Assembly: GCF_007846085.1 (NCBI RefSeq)
Contig: NZ_VOEJ01000004.1
Location: 186,001 to 250,000 of the forward strand
Direction: 5' to 3'
Source: Mucilaginibacter pallidiroseus
Lineage (GTDB): Bacteria > Bacteroidota > Bacteroidia > Sphingobacteriales > Sphingobacteriaceae
Length of the DNA stretch: 64,000 bases
Shown: positions 1 through 7,378 of the stretch, one piece after another
How the letters are laid out: the number at the start of each line of letters is the position of its first letter
Position numbering within the stretch: position 1 is the stretch's first letter
The notes under the pieces: generated by a model
Database searches by the model: none
Told to the model about the DNA's origin: nothing
The model's input: the letters and a program-made list of their open reading frames with translations, nothing else
Program-made: the position numbers and the translations under genes

Positions 1-879
1 TATTTTATAGACAGGCAGGAAGTGGATAAGATTTTAGAGATGACGAGCCACACGTTGGTAGGCCGCCGTATCGAAAATATAGATATACACGATCTTGAAA
101 AGAGGCTTAAGGCCAACCCTTTTATAGAGTTTGCCAAGGTATATGTAGATATGGATGGTGTAATTGAAGTTGAAGTAAGCCAGCGCCATCCAATACTACG
201 GGTAATAAACCGCTACGATCAGGATTATTACATTGACGAGCATGGTTTAAAAATGCCGCTTTCGCAAAACTTTACGGCAAGGGTATTGGTTGCTACAGGG
301 TTTATTGATGAGTTGTTTGCCAACAAGGTAGATACACTGCATACCACGCTGGCAAGAGATATATTCCGCACGGCCGATTTCATCCGCAAGGATTCACTTT
401 GGGATGCGCAGATCGAGCAGATATTTATAAACCAGGATAAGGAAATTGAACTGATACCACGCGTAGGCAACCAGCGCATATTGTTGGGTAATGCCGACTC
501 GCTGGGTTTGAAATTTAATAACCTGAAGGCTTTTTATAAAGAGGCTATTCCAACGGTTGGCTGGGATGCTTACAAGGTAATTAACATCAAGTACGCTAAT
601 CAGGTGGTGGGTGTAAAAAACATGACCTATATGGACTCATTAGCTGCAGTTGCCAAAGCCAAAGCACGGTCGGCCGATTCGGCGACGCTGGCAAAAGCGC
701 TTAACCAGCCAAAGCAAGATTCGGCAGTAACAGATATTATATCTGCAGAAGTAAAAAGGGTGGTGAAGCAGCAGGCTCAACCGCAAAAAAAGGAAGCCGA
801 TAAGCCGGCAAAAGTTAATGCATCTGTTGGTAAGGCCGACAATGACAAAACAAAAGCATCAGTTAAGAAAAACCGATAA
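1..879 (+). CDS. ftsQ: Cell division protein FtsQ, C-terminal part (5' end outside window)
   Basis: The reading frame is open from base 1, so the GTG at 22 is not a real start and the N-terminal cytoplasmic and membrane segments lie upstream of the window. The 292 visible residues hold a POTRA-like part (GRRIENIDIHDLEKRL, then NPFIEFAKVYVDMDGVIEVEV), the following FtsQ beta domain, and a conserved end motif around VGWDAYKVINIKYANQVVG. A Lys/Ala-rich low-complexity tail of about 90 residues follows. FtsQ links early and late divisome proteins in the periplasm. Position directly before ftsA and ftsZ supports the call. The tail is poorly conserved in the family, so its role is unknown. Confidence 0.9.
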   Translation, partial: YFIDRQEVDKILEMTSHTLVGRRIENIDIHDLEKRLKANPFIEFAKVYVDMDGVIEVEVSQRHPILRVINRYDQDYYIDEHGLKMPLSQNFTARVLVATGFIDELFANKVDTLHTTLARDIFRTADFIRKDSLWDAQIEQIFINQDKEIELIPRVGNQRILLGNADSLGLKFNNLKAFYKEAIPTVGWDAYKVINIKYANQVVGVKNMTYMDSLAAVAKAKARSADSATLAKALNQPKQDSAVTDIISAEVKRVVKQQAQPQKKEADKPAKVNASVGKADNDKTKASVKKNR

Positions 880-908
880 CGAGAAGACATCTATTAAATA
901 GTAATTAT

Positions 909-2267
909 ATGGACAAGGGTTCAGCACAGGAAAAAAGTTCGCCAATTGTAGTAGGTCTTGATATAGGCACTACCAAGATCTGCGCTATTGTGGGCCGCAG
1001 AAGCAAGAACGGAAAGATAGAGGTTTTGGGTATAGGCAAGGCCGAGTCGGCCGGTGTTACGCGTGGTATGGTTTCAAATATCGATAAAACCGTACAAGGT
1101 ATTACCCAGGCTGTAGATGTAGCGGGTACACAATCAAATGTAGAGATTAGGATAGTTAACGTTGGCATAGCTGGCCAGCATATAAAAAGCTTGCAGCACC
1201 GCGGGCTTATAACCCGCAAGGATTTGAGCAGCGAAATTAGCCGCCGCGATATCGATAAGCTGGTTGAAGATATGTACAACCTGGTAATGCCTCCGGGCGA
1301 GGAAATTATCCATGTGCTGCCGCAGGAATTTACTGTTGATAATGAGCCGGGCGTAAAAGACCCGATTGGTATGGCCGGCGTGCGTTTGGAAGCCAACTTC
1401 CACATCATATCGGGCCAGGTTACAGCAATAAAAAATATTGTTAAATGCGTTACCAAAGCCAACCTGGAAAGCCAGGAACTTATACTGGAGCCATTAGCAT
1501 CATCTGAGTCGGTATTAAGCGATGAAGAAAAAGAAGCCGGTGTAGTATTGGTTGATATAGGTGGCGGTACTACAGATGTGGCAATTTTCCACGAGGGTAT
1601 TATTCGCCACACCGCCGTGATACCGTTTGGCGGTAACAGTGTTACTGAGGATATTCGCGAGGGATGCTCTGTTATGCGTAACATAGCCGAGCAGTTAAAG
1701 GTAAGATTCGGATCGGCCCTTGCCGAAGAAAATAAAGAGAACGAAATTGTTTGTGTACCGGGTTTACGCGGTCGCGAACCAAAGGAGATCTCTGTTAAAA
1801 ACCTGGCGTTTGTTATCCAGGCCCGTATGGAAGAAATTGTAGAGCATGTGTACTACGAGATCAAATCATCAGGCTACGAGAAAAAACTGATTGCCGGCAT
1901 AGTGGTAACAGGTGGCGGTGCGCAGTTAAAACACCTGCCGCAGCTTATTGAGTATGTAACCGGCCTTGATTGCCGCGTAGGTTACCCTAACGAGCACCTT
2001 GCTAAAAACGAAGTGCTGCCAAAAGGTACTTACGAGGAATTGCAAAGCCCTACGTTTGCAACAGGCATAGGCCTGCTTATAAAGGGTATTCAAAAAATGG
2101 AGTACAACAGCGTTGTTGAGGCCCCTGCACAAGCAACAAGGGTATCGGTAAAAACAGAAAAGGCAAAATATACAGATGATAGAAAGTTTGGTCTTTTAGG
2201 CAAGATTTTAGAGTCGGGCAAAAAATTTATCAAGGACGACATTAAGGATGAGGACTTTCTGAAATAA
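909..2267 (+). CDS. ftsA: Cell division protein FtsA
   Basis: Actin-like ATPase that anchors FtsZ to the membrane. The 452-residue protein carries the phosphate-1 loop (GLDIGTTKICAIVG, about residues 16-29), the phosphate-2 motif (VLVDIGGGTTDVAIF, about 213-227) and an adenosine motif (AGIVVTGGGAQ, about 335-345). The inserted 1C domain lies between about 85 and 165. The C-terminus (FGLLGKILESGKKFIKD) is an amphipathic helix of the kind that binds the inner membrane. It starts 29 bases after ftsQ, consistent with one transcript. Length is slightly above the E. coli protein because of a linker before the amphipathic helix. Confidence 0.97.
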   Translation: MDKGSAQEKSSPIVVGLDIGTTKICAIVGRRSKNGKIEVLGIGKAESAGVTRGMVSNIDKTVQGITQAVDVAGTQSNVEIRIVNVGIAGQHIKSLQHRGLITRKDLSSEISRRDIDKLVEDMYNLVMPPGEEIIHVLPQEFTVDNEPGVKDPIGMAGVRLEANFHIISGQVTAIKNIVKCVTKANLESQELILEPLASSESVLSDEEKEAGVVLVDIGGGTTDVAIFHEGIIRHTAVIPFGGNSVTEDIREGCSVMRNIAEQLKVRFGSALAEENKENEIVCVPGLRGREPKEISVKNLAFVIQARMEEIVEHVYYEIKSSGYEKKLIAGIVVTGGGAQLKHLPQLIEYVTGLDCRVGYPNEHLAKNEVLPKGTYEELQSPTFATGIGLLIKGIQKMEYNSVVEAPAQATRVSVKTEKAKYTDDRKFGLLGKILESGKKFIKDDIKDEDFLK

Positions 2268-2269
2268 GA

Positions 2270-2329
2270 TTATCCACAACGAAAAACTTTTCCACATTAT
2301 CGACAATTGTGGAAAAACCCTGTGGAAAA
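2270..2329. promoter_or_regulatory. Cluster of five DnaA-box-like 9-mers between ftsA and ftsZ
   Basis: Within 60 bases there are TTATCCACA at 2270-2278 (plus), TTTTCCACA at 2288-2296 (plus), TTATCGACA at 2297-2305 (plus), and TTTTCCACA on the minus strand at 2308-2316 and 2321-2329. The first is a perfect match to the widely conserved DnaA box; the others differ by one base. Together they fill about half of the 128-base ftsA-ftsZ spacer. I infer a DnaA-responsive control region for ftsZ; the alternative is a replication-related DnaA-binding site unrelated to ftsZ transcription. Confidence 0.55.
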
Positions 2330-2395
2330 AGCCTTATCATTACATTAACAAAATCTATCTGAACAACAGAACACATTTAGCTGAAAACAAGGATT

Positions 2396-4000
2396 ATGCA
2401 GTTTGAGATGTTAAAGGAAAAATCGTCAATCATCAAAGTAATTGGTGTTGGCGGTGGCGGCGGTAACGCGGTAAATCACATGTACAGGCAGGGAATTACC
2501 GGTGTTGACTTTATAATTTGCAACACTGATGCCCAGGCTTTGGAGCTTAGCCCTATACCCAACAAGGTACAATTAGGTGCAAGCTTAACCGAAGGTATGG
2601 GTGCAGGCTCTATCCCGGAAGTAGGCAAAAATTCGGCCATTGAAAATATTGAAGACATCAAGCTGATGCTTGGCTCAAATACCAAAATGTTATTCATAAC
2701 AGCTGGTATGGGTGGTGGTACCGGTACCGGTGCAAGCCCAATTATTGCCAAAGCAGCACGTGAGCTGGATATACTTACAGTTGGTATTATTACTACGCCT
2801 TTCTCTTTTGAAGGTAAACGTCGTAAAATGCAGGCTGATGCGGGTATGGAAGAGTTGAAAAAATATGTCGACTCATACCTGGTAATTTCAAACGACAGGT
2901 TGCGCCAGATATTTGGCAACTTAACCCTGGGTTCGGCATTTGCACAGGCCGATGATATTTTAACTACGGCTGCCAAAGGTATTGCCGAGATCATCACATT
3001 GCCTGGTTATATCAACGTGGACTTTAAGGATGTGCGCACTGTAATGAAAGACAGTGGCGTATCAATAATGGGTAGCAGCTCTGCCGAAGGTGAAAACCGT
3101 GCTTTAAAAGCTGTTGAAGGCGCATTGTCATCTCCATTATTGAAAGATAATGAGATTGAAGGCGCACGATACATCTTGCTGAACATTAGCTCGGGCGAGA
3201 AAGAAGTAACTATGGACGAGGTAAGTATAATTACCGACTACATACAGGAAGAAGCCGGCCTTGCTGCCGACCTGATATGGGGTAATTGCCATGACGAGAA
3301 CCTTGGCGACAAGATATCGGTTACCATTATTGCTACTGGTTTCCAAACCAAGGACGAACGCGAAAAAGAAATCAGCAACAAGAAAGTTGTATCGATGCTT
3401 GTGCCGGAGAACGAGCCGCTTGTTAAACCGGTTAATGAGTTTATAACCCCGATTAAAACTGATGCCGAAGCTGATGCAATGCCTTACATGAAATTGAAGG
3501 ACGAGCCAAAGCAAACAGGCCTTTTTGATTTGTTTGCCCGTGCCGAAGAGCAGGACGCCAAAGATAACGTAATAAAATACAGCCTTACCGAAGAGCCGCC
3601 TATGCAACAGGAAGAGCCTGAAGCAAGCGACTTTACTTTTAAGGTAACGGAAACGGTGATGAACTTTGAGCCTGCAAGAGTAGAAGTGCAGCCACAGCCC
3701 GAGCCTGAACCGGAGCCGGTATCTAACGCTGATGAAGGTAAAACCGATGAATCTATAGAAGAGCAGTTGCGTAAATCGCGTGAGCGTATTATGCGGTTGA
3801 AAGACCTGAGCATGAAATTGCGTAACGGCAATATCCAGGAGATGGAGAATGTACCGGCTTATAAACGTAAAGAAATTGCTCTGCAGCAAACACCTGCATC
3901 TGACGAAAGCCAGATATCACGATTCTCATTATTGCCGGACAGCGATGGCAAAACCGAGATTCGTAACAACAATTCGTTTTTACATGATAATGTCGACTAA
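2396..4000 (+). CDS. ftsZ: Cell division protein FtsZ, long-linker Bacteroidota type
   Basis: Tubulin-like GTPase that forms the Z ring. The N-terminal nucleotide pocket shows VGGGGGNAVN (about residues 18-27), the tubulin signature GGGTGTGASP (about 107-116) and the synergy-loop region NVDFKDVRTVM (about 205-215). The core ends near residue 325 and is followed by roughly 160 residues of acidic, Pro/Glu-rich linker. The FtsA-binding type peptide ENVPAYKRK sits at about 484-492, not at the end: a further tail of about 42 residues ends in NSFLHDNVD. At 534 residues it is much longer than the roughly 380-residue E. coli protein. A strong terminator follows at 4022. Confidence 0.97.
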   Translation: MQFEMLKEKSSIIKVIGVGGGGGNAVNHMYRQGITGVDFIICNTDAQALELSPIPNKVQLGASLTEGMGAGSIPEVGKNSAIENIEDIKLMLGSNTKMLFITAGMGGGTGTGASPIIAKAARELDILTVGIITTPFSFEGKRRKMQADAGMEELKKYVDSYLVISNDRLRQIFGNLTLGSAFAQADDILTTAAKGIAEIITLPGYINVDFKDVRTVMKDSGVSIMGSSSAEGENRALKAVEGALSSPLLKDNEIEGARYILLNISSGEKEVTMDEVSIITDYIQEEAGLAADLIWGNCHDENLGDKISVTIIATGFQTKDEREKEISNKKVVSMLVPENEPLVKPVNEFITPIKTDAEADAMPYMKLKDEPKQTGLFDLFARAEEQDAKDNVIKYSLTEEPPMQQEEPEASDFTFKVTETVMNFEPARVEVQPQPEPEPEPVSNADEGKTDESIEEQLRKSRERIMRLKDLSMKLRNGNIQEMENVPAYKRKEIALQQTPASDESQISRFSLLPDSDGKTEIRNNNSFLHDNVD

Positions 4001-4021
4001 TTTGACATTTGATTAAAATAC

Positions 4022-4054
4022 AAGCCTTTGCAATAATGCAGGGGCTTTTTTGTT
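4022..4054 (+). terminator. Intrinsic terminator after ftsZ
   Basis: An 11-bp stem (AAGCCTTTGCA at 4022-4032 with TGCAGGGGCTT at 4037-4047, including two G-T pairs), an ATAA loop and a following T-rich run end the division-cluster transcript 22 bases after the ftsZ stop. Confidence 0.85.
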
Positions 4055-4079
4055 TTATAGTTTTGTAATCTGCACAGGT

Positions 4080-4087
4080 TATATTTG
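4080..4087 (+). promoter_or_regulatory. Minus-7 promoter element (TAnnTTTG) of the alpha-oxoamine synthase gene
   Basis: TATATTTG matches the Bacteroidota minus-7 consensus perfectly; a TTTG lies at 4062-4065 but at a shorter spacing than usual. Transcription would start near 4092-4095, downstream of the GTG at 4087. That GTG therefore cannot be the start of the gene, which favours the TTG at 4120, preceded by a purine-rich GAAGAGAGAGGA stretch. Confidence 0.6.
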
Positions 4088-4119
4088 TGCAGTTATTAAT
4101 TGAAGAGAGAGGATTTACA

Positions 4120-5364
4120 TTGGATCTGTTTGAAAAGATAAATAAAAATATGGGAGGCCCTATTGGGCAGCATCAAAAATGGTCGCACGGATATTTTTCA
4201 TTCCCTAAGCTGGAAGGCGAAATTGCGCCTCATATGTACTTTAACGGCAAAGAGCACCTGGTTTGGAGCCTTAACAATTACCTGGGCCTGGCAAATCATC
4301 CCGAAGTGCGCGAAGCCGACGCACAGGCCGCTACAGATTTTGGAATGGCCTATCCAATGGGCGCCAGGATGATGTCTGGTAATACCAAGCATCATGAGGA
4401 ACTTGAAAACGGCCTTGCCGAATTTGTGGGTAAACAGGCTGCATTTCTATTAAACTATGGTTACCAGGGCATGGTATCTATCATTGATGCCTTGGTTGAT
4501 CGTAATGATATTATTGTTTATGATGCCGAGTCTCATGCCTGTATTGTTGACGGTGTGCGCCTGCACATGGGTAAGCGCTTTGTTTTTCAGCATAACGATA
4601 TCAGCAGTTTTGAGAAGCAGTTGCAGCGTGCCGAAAAGCTGGCTGCACAAACAGGTGGTGGCATATTGGTGATCACCGAAGGTGTATTCGGGATGTCTGG
4701 TGCACAGGGCAAGCTAACCGAAATCATCGCATTGAAAGACGAATATAATTTCAGGCTTTTAATTGATGATGCGCATGGTTTCGGCACCATGGGCCCAACC
4801 GGTGCCGGTACGCACGAAGCACAAAATTGTGTTGATGGCATAGATATTTACTTTGGTACGTTTGCCAAGTCAATGGCTGGTATAGGTGCTTTTGTAGCGG
4901 CCGACGCCGAGATTATCAATTACTTGCGCTACAACATGCGATCGCAAACGTTTGCAAAAGCATTGCCTATGCCGATGGTGCTGGGCCTTAAAAAGCGTTT
5001 CGAGCTGTTAAAAGCCAATCCGGATTTGCGCAAGCAGTTGTGGGTGATCGCCAAGGCATTACAAAATGGTTTGGTTGAATACGGGTTTGATATTGGCGTA
5101 ACAGATACAATGGTAACGCCGGTGTTTCTAAAGGGCGATTTATTTGAAGCAACAAGCCTTACCAAGGACCTGCGTGAGCATTACGGTATTTTCTGTTCTA
5201 TTGTAGTTTATCCGGTTATCCCTAAAGGCTTAATAGAACTAAGGTTAATACCAACTGCCGTACATACTTTAGATGACGTACAGCGCACGCTGGACGCCTT
5301 TAGTGAAGTGTCTGAAAAATTGAAGGCCGGAGCCTATAAGGAGGATAGTGTAGCCGTTGTTTGA
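4120..5364 (+). CDS. PLP-dependent alpha-oxoamine synthase (serine palmitoyltransferase-like or cysteate acyltransferase-like)
   Basis: Fold-type I PLP enzyme of the family that condenses an amino acid with an acyl thioester (8-amino-7-oxononanoate synthase, 2-amino-3-ketobutyrate CoA ligase, serine palmitoyltransferase). Visible landmarks are WSLNNYLGLANHPEV, the glycine-rich GARMMSGNTKHHEELE, the cofactor motif DDAHGFGTMGPTG and the Schiff-base lysine in GTFAKSMAG (about K250). The TTG start gives 414 residues beginning MDLFEKINKN; the promoter lies inside any longer version. In this phylum such enzymes start sphingolipid or sulfonolipid (capnine) synthesis. No biotin or threonine-catabolism genes are nearby, so a lipid role is my inference; amino-acid specificity cannot be read from sequence alone. 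Confidence 0.8.
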   Translation: MDLFEKINKNMGGPIGQHQKWSHGYFSFPKLEGEIAPHMYFNGKEHLVWSLNNYLGLANHPEVREADAQAATDFGMAYPMGARMMSGNTKHHEELENGLAEFVGKQAAFLLNYGYQGMVSIIDALVDRNDIIVYDAESHACIVDGVRLHMGKRFVFQHNDISSFEKQLQRAEKLAAQTGGGILVITEGVFGMSGAQGKLTEIIALKDEYNFRLLIDDAHGFGTMGPTGAGTHEAQNCVDGIDIYFGTFAKSMAGIGAFVAADAEIINYLRYNMRSQTFAKALPMPMVLGLKKRFELLKANPDLRKQLWVIAKALQNGLVEYGFDIGVTDTMVTPVFLKGDLFEATSLTKDLREHYGIFCSIVVYPVIPKGLIELRLIPTAVHTLDDVQRTLDAFSEVSEKLKAGAYKEDSVAVV

Positions 5365-5580
5365 TGAATATTTTCTAATATTTTTTAACAAGTGCAGGTA
5401 AAATGCTGCCGATGTCATTCCTTATGGCAAAGCCGCAGTTTAGTTGTTGGTTAACTGAAATTAAATATAATTGCTATAAATAAATTAATAATGCAATAAT
5501 ATTGGCTTTATGCAGCGAAGTTGATATTCTGGACAAAAAAATATCTATTATCATATAGACTTAATAGTCAAAATATGTGG

Positions 5581-5609
5581 AAAAAAAGCGCTTTTAAGGC
5601 GCTTTTTTT
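5581..5609 (+). terminator. Terminator-like palindromic hairpin
   Basis: A perfect 11-bp stem (AAAAAAAGCGC with GCGCTTTTTTT) closes on a 7-base loop and has A/T tracts on both sides, so it could act in either direction. On the plus strand it would end read-through from the alpha-oxoamine synthase gene before the Hc1-like promoter. Confidence 0.7.
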
Positions 5610-5627
5610 ATGTTACAAATATTTTTA

Positions 5628-5657
5628 TTTCTCAAAAAAGCATTTAGATTAGCTTTA
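5628..5657 (+). promoter_or_regulatory. Promoter of the Hc1-like gene
   Basis: TTTC at 5628-5631 and TAGCTTTA at 5650-5657 are spaced by 18 bases and each differ by one base from the Bacteroidota TTTG / TAnnTTTG elements. Start of transcription near 5663 would give a leader of about 36 bases that carries a strong AAAGGAG ribosome site at 5683-5689. Confidence 0.5.
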
Positions 5658-5698
5658 ATTATAACAATAAACCTCAAAAATTAAAGGAGTATTTCACA

Positions 5699-5878
5699 AT
5701 GAAAAAATTTACTGAAGTAAAGGAGCTTATTGCTTCGCTTGAAGCTGATGCCGACAAATTTTACAACAAAGGCAACAGTGCAGCCGGTACGCGTGTGCGT
5801 AAAGGAATGCAGGACCTTAAAAACCTTGCCCAGGCAATCCGCTTAGAAGTTCAGGACACTAAAAACAAAGGCGAATAA
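5699..5878 (+). CDS. Small histone H1-like (Hc1-family) DNA-binding protein
   Basis: A 59-residue gene starting MKKFTEVKEL and ending KNKGE. It is helical and rich in Lys and Ala, with a middle segment NKGNSAAGTRVRKGMQDLKNLAQ that matches my memory of the short histone H1-like Hc1 proteins common in Bacteroidota. Such proteins are thought to bind DNA and compact the nucleoid. The gene has its own promoter, an AAAGGAG site 9 bases before the ATG (unusual in this phylum, where Shine-Dalgarno sites are weak), and a strong terminator directly after it. This arrangement suggests a highly expressed single gene. Confidence 0.8.
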   Translation: MKKFTEVKELIASLEADADKFYNKGNSAAGTRVRKGMQDLKNLAQAIRLEVQDTKNKGE

Positions 5879-5904
5879 CTATCGAAAACTTTTACTTTAA
5901 AAAA

Positions 5905-5937
5905 AATCCGGTGGTTTTGCCACCGGATTTTTTTTTT
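5905..5937 (+). terminator. Intrinsic terminator of the Hc1-like gene
   Basis: A 10-bp GC-rich stem (AATCCGGTGG with CCACCGGATT) with a TTTTG loop is followed by a long T tract. It begins 27 bases after the stop codon and has an A tract on the other side, so it may work on both strands. Confidence 0.9.
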
Positions 5938-5952
5938 GCTTGTATCTTATCA

Positions 5953-6032
5953 TTGTCATGCTGAGCATAGTGAAGCATCTATCTGCCAACTATTAGGTCT
6001 GCAATCAGATTCTTCGTTCCTCAGAATGACAA
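5953..6032. repeat. Palindromic intergenic repeat, copy 1 (3' side of dapA)
   Basis: An imperfect palindrome of about 80 bases. The outer arms are TTGTCAT...ATGACAA, and inner parts pair as CTGAG/CTCAG and GAAGCATCT/AGATTCTTC. Its last 25 bases (6007-6031) are identical to 7099-7123, and its first 33 bases differ from those of copy 2 at only a few positions. It lies just past the dapA stop codon. Confidence 0.8.
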
Positions 6033-6042
6033 GAAGGGTATT

Positions 6043-6921
6043 CTAACCAATTATTTCTAATTGTTTCTTAATAGCAGATGCTCCGGCTTCGCTGATATTA
6101 ACCAATGGTAATCGCACGGTGTCACCGCATATATTCAGATGCTTTAAAGCTTCTTTTACACCCGCTGGGCTGCCTTCGGCAAACATCAAACGGGTAAATT
6201 CAATCAGCTTGTAGTGCATTGGCTGGGCGGCTTTAAAGTCGTTGTCCAGGCATTGCCTTACCATGTTGGATAATTGCTTTGGCAAAGCGTTGCCTATGAC
6301 AGATATTACGCCAACGCCGCCCATTGCTATCATTTGCAGCGTGATTGGGTCATCGCCGGATATAACCAGGAAATCTTGGGGCTTATCACGGAAAATCTGG
6401 TTCAACAAGTCAAAATTGCCTGACGCTTCTTTAATACCGATAATATTATTGAAATCTTTAGCCAGGCGCACAGTAGTTTCTGCAGAAATGCTGCTGCCTG
6501 TACGGCTTGGTACGTTATATAAAATAATTGGCAGCGGGCTCACTTCGGCCAGGGCCTTATAGTGCTGGTAAATACCTTCTTGTGTTGGTTTATTATAATG
6601 CGGGCTTGCCGATAGTATTGCATCGTATCCGGCAATATCGAAAGCCTTGATCTCGGCGGCTGTTTCGTACGTGTTATTACCGCCAATGCCTGCCACAAGA
6701 TGTACACGTTTATTCACGGTTTCTGCAGTAAATTCCCACACCTTCTTCTTCTCGTCCTTGCTCAGTGTGGCGCTTTCGCCGGTTGTGCCTAACGATACGA
6801 TGTACTCCACACCGCCATCAACCAGGTGATCTATCAGTTTTTTTAATGCGCTGTAGTTAACCTGTCCATCTGCCTGAAAAGGAGTTACAATAGCTACCCC
6901 TGTTCCGTGAAATTTGTTCAT
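6043..6921 (-). CDS. dapA: 4-hydroxy-tetrahydrodipicolinate synthase
   Basis: Condenses aspartate semialdehyde with pyruvate in the diaminopimelate/lysine pathway. The 292-residue TIM-barrel protein has SLGTTGE (residues 43-49), the catalytic tyrosine in LYNVPSRTG (Y135), the Schiff-base lysine in GIKEASGN (K164) and a C-terminal helical region of normal length. ATG start at 6921 is supported by a TATATTTA promoter-like element at 6932-6939, ten bases upstream. It stands alone, bracketed on both sides by direct copies of a palindromic repeat. Confidence 0.97.
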   Translation of the reverse strand: MNKFHGTGVAIVTPFQADGQVNYSALKKLIDHLVDGGVEYIVSLGTTGESATLSKDEKKKVWEFTAETVNKRVHLVAGIGGNNTYETAAEIKAFDIAGYDAILSASPHYNKPTQEGIYQHYKALAEVSPLPIILYNVPSRTGSSISAETTVRLAKDFNNIIGIKEASGNFDLLNQIFRDKPQDFLVISGDDPITLQMIAMGGVGVISVIGNALPKQLSNMVRQCLDNDFKAAQPMHYKLIEFTRLMFAEGSPAGVKEALKHLNICGDTVRLPLVNISEAGASAIKKQLEIIG

Positions 6922-7045
6922 GTCCTGTAAATAAATATAAAAGGACGCTAAGATAATTAAATGTGCGGATATGGGAGGGGTAGGTCTTAAATTGCGAAGA
7001 TGGCAATGCTATAAAAATTATATCATTGCAAGACTTTGTGATTTG

Positions 7046-7123
7046 TGTGATGCTGAACGCAGTGAAGCATCTACTCGCCGATGGAAAAGTTTGCCAGTAG
7101 ATTCTTCGTTCCTCAGAATGACA
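7046..7123. repeat. Palindromic intergenic repeat, copy 2 (5' side of dapA)
   Basis: Same element as 5953-6032 and in the same orientation: a left part with GATGCTGAACGCAGTGAAGC and a right part (7099-7123) identical over 25 bases to copy 1. The centre differs. With copy 1 it flanks dapA as a direct repeat about 1.1 kb apart. Confidence 0.8.
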
Positions 7124-7139
7124 CGATGATTTATTGTGC

Positions 7140-7362
7140 ATTGCATAGACGTAACCTCCTAAAATGCGGCATAGTGTAACGCACGTTTAGTACAGGCATT
7201 GCTAAAGCAGAAACTTTCAAAGGCCTTACCAAGCCGCGACTTTTCTTTGGTTCCTTTCTTTTGAGAGAAAAGAAAGGAACATCCACGGGTTCAACAAAAG
7301 CTACTGCCTTTCCTAACGAAGCACCAATCACGCAGGAGATTGCTTCGTACCTCGCAATGACG
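7140..7362. repeat. Degenerate repeat block with a 13-bp hairpin
   Basis: Non-coding stretch between dapA and the ubiD-like gene. It has a perfect 13-bp stem (GTTCCTTTCTTTT at 7250-7262, loop GAGAG, AAAAGAAAGGAAC at 7268-7280). At 7331-7362 it has a further fragment (GAGATTGCTTCGTACCTCGC and then AATGACG) that resembles the right arm of the dapA-flanking repeats. From memory, similar sequence is scattered in intergenic regions of related genomes and yields spurious short reading frames; the one here (7131-7331, minus) has no recognizable domain. Confidence 0.55.
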
Positions 7363-7378
7363 CGGAAATTATCATTCT

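Larger units (their letters stand above)
5365..5698. other. Non-coding spacer before the Hc1-like gene
   Basis: AT-rich spacer of 334 bases without a convincing reading frame. It contains a palindromic terminator-like hairpin (5581-5609), a DnaA-box-like TGTGGAAAA at 5576-5584 directly beside it, and the promoter of the downstream small gene. The 216 bases before the hairpin could be a long 3' end of the preceding gene or a small RNA; I see no clear promoter for the latter. Confidence 0.5.

Noticed and set aside
905..1684. 259-residue open frame antisense to ftsA
   Set aside because: It lies wholly against ftsA codons, has low-complexity Ser/Ile/Thr composition and no family resemblance; it is a by-product of codon bias in the real gene.
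2476..2997. 173-residue open frame antisense to ftsZ
   Set aside because: Entirely within the conserved FtsZ core on the other strand, with no recognizable sequence.
5365..5580. 6S RNA or other known small RNA before the Hc1-like gene
   Set aside because: The stretch lacks a long interrupted hairpin or a clear promoter; a terminator alone is not enough.
7131..7331. 66-residue minus-strand open frame beginning MIGASLGKAVAFVEPVDVPF
   Set aside because: It is read from intergenic repeat sequence with a hairpin and resembles, from memory, spurious short frames recurring in related genomes.
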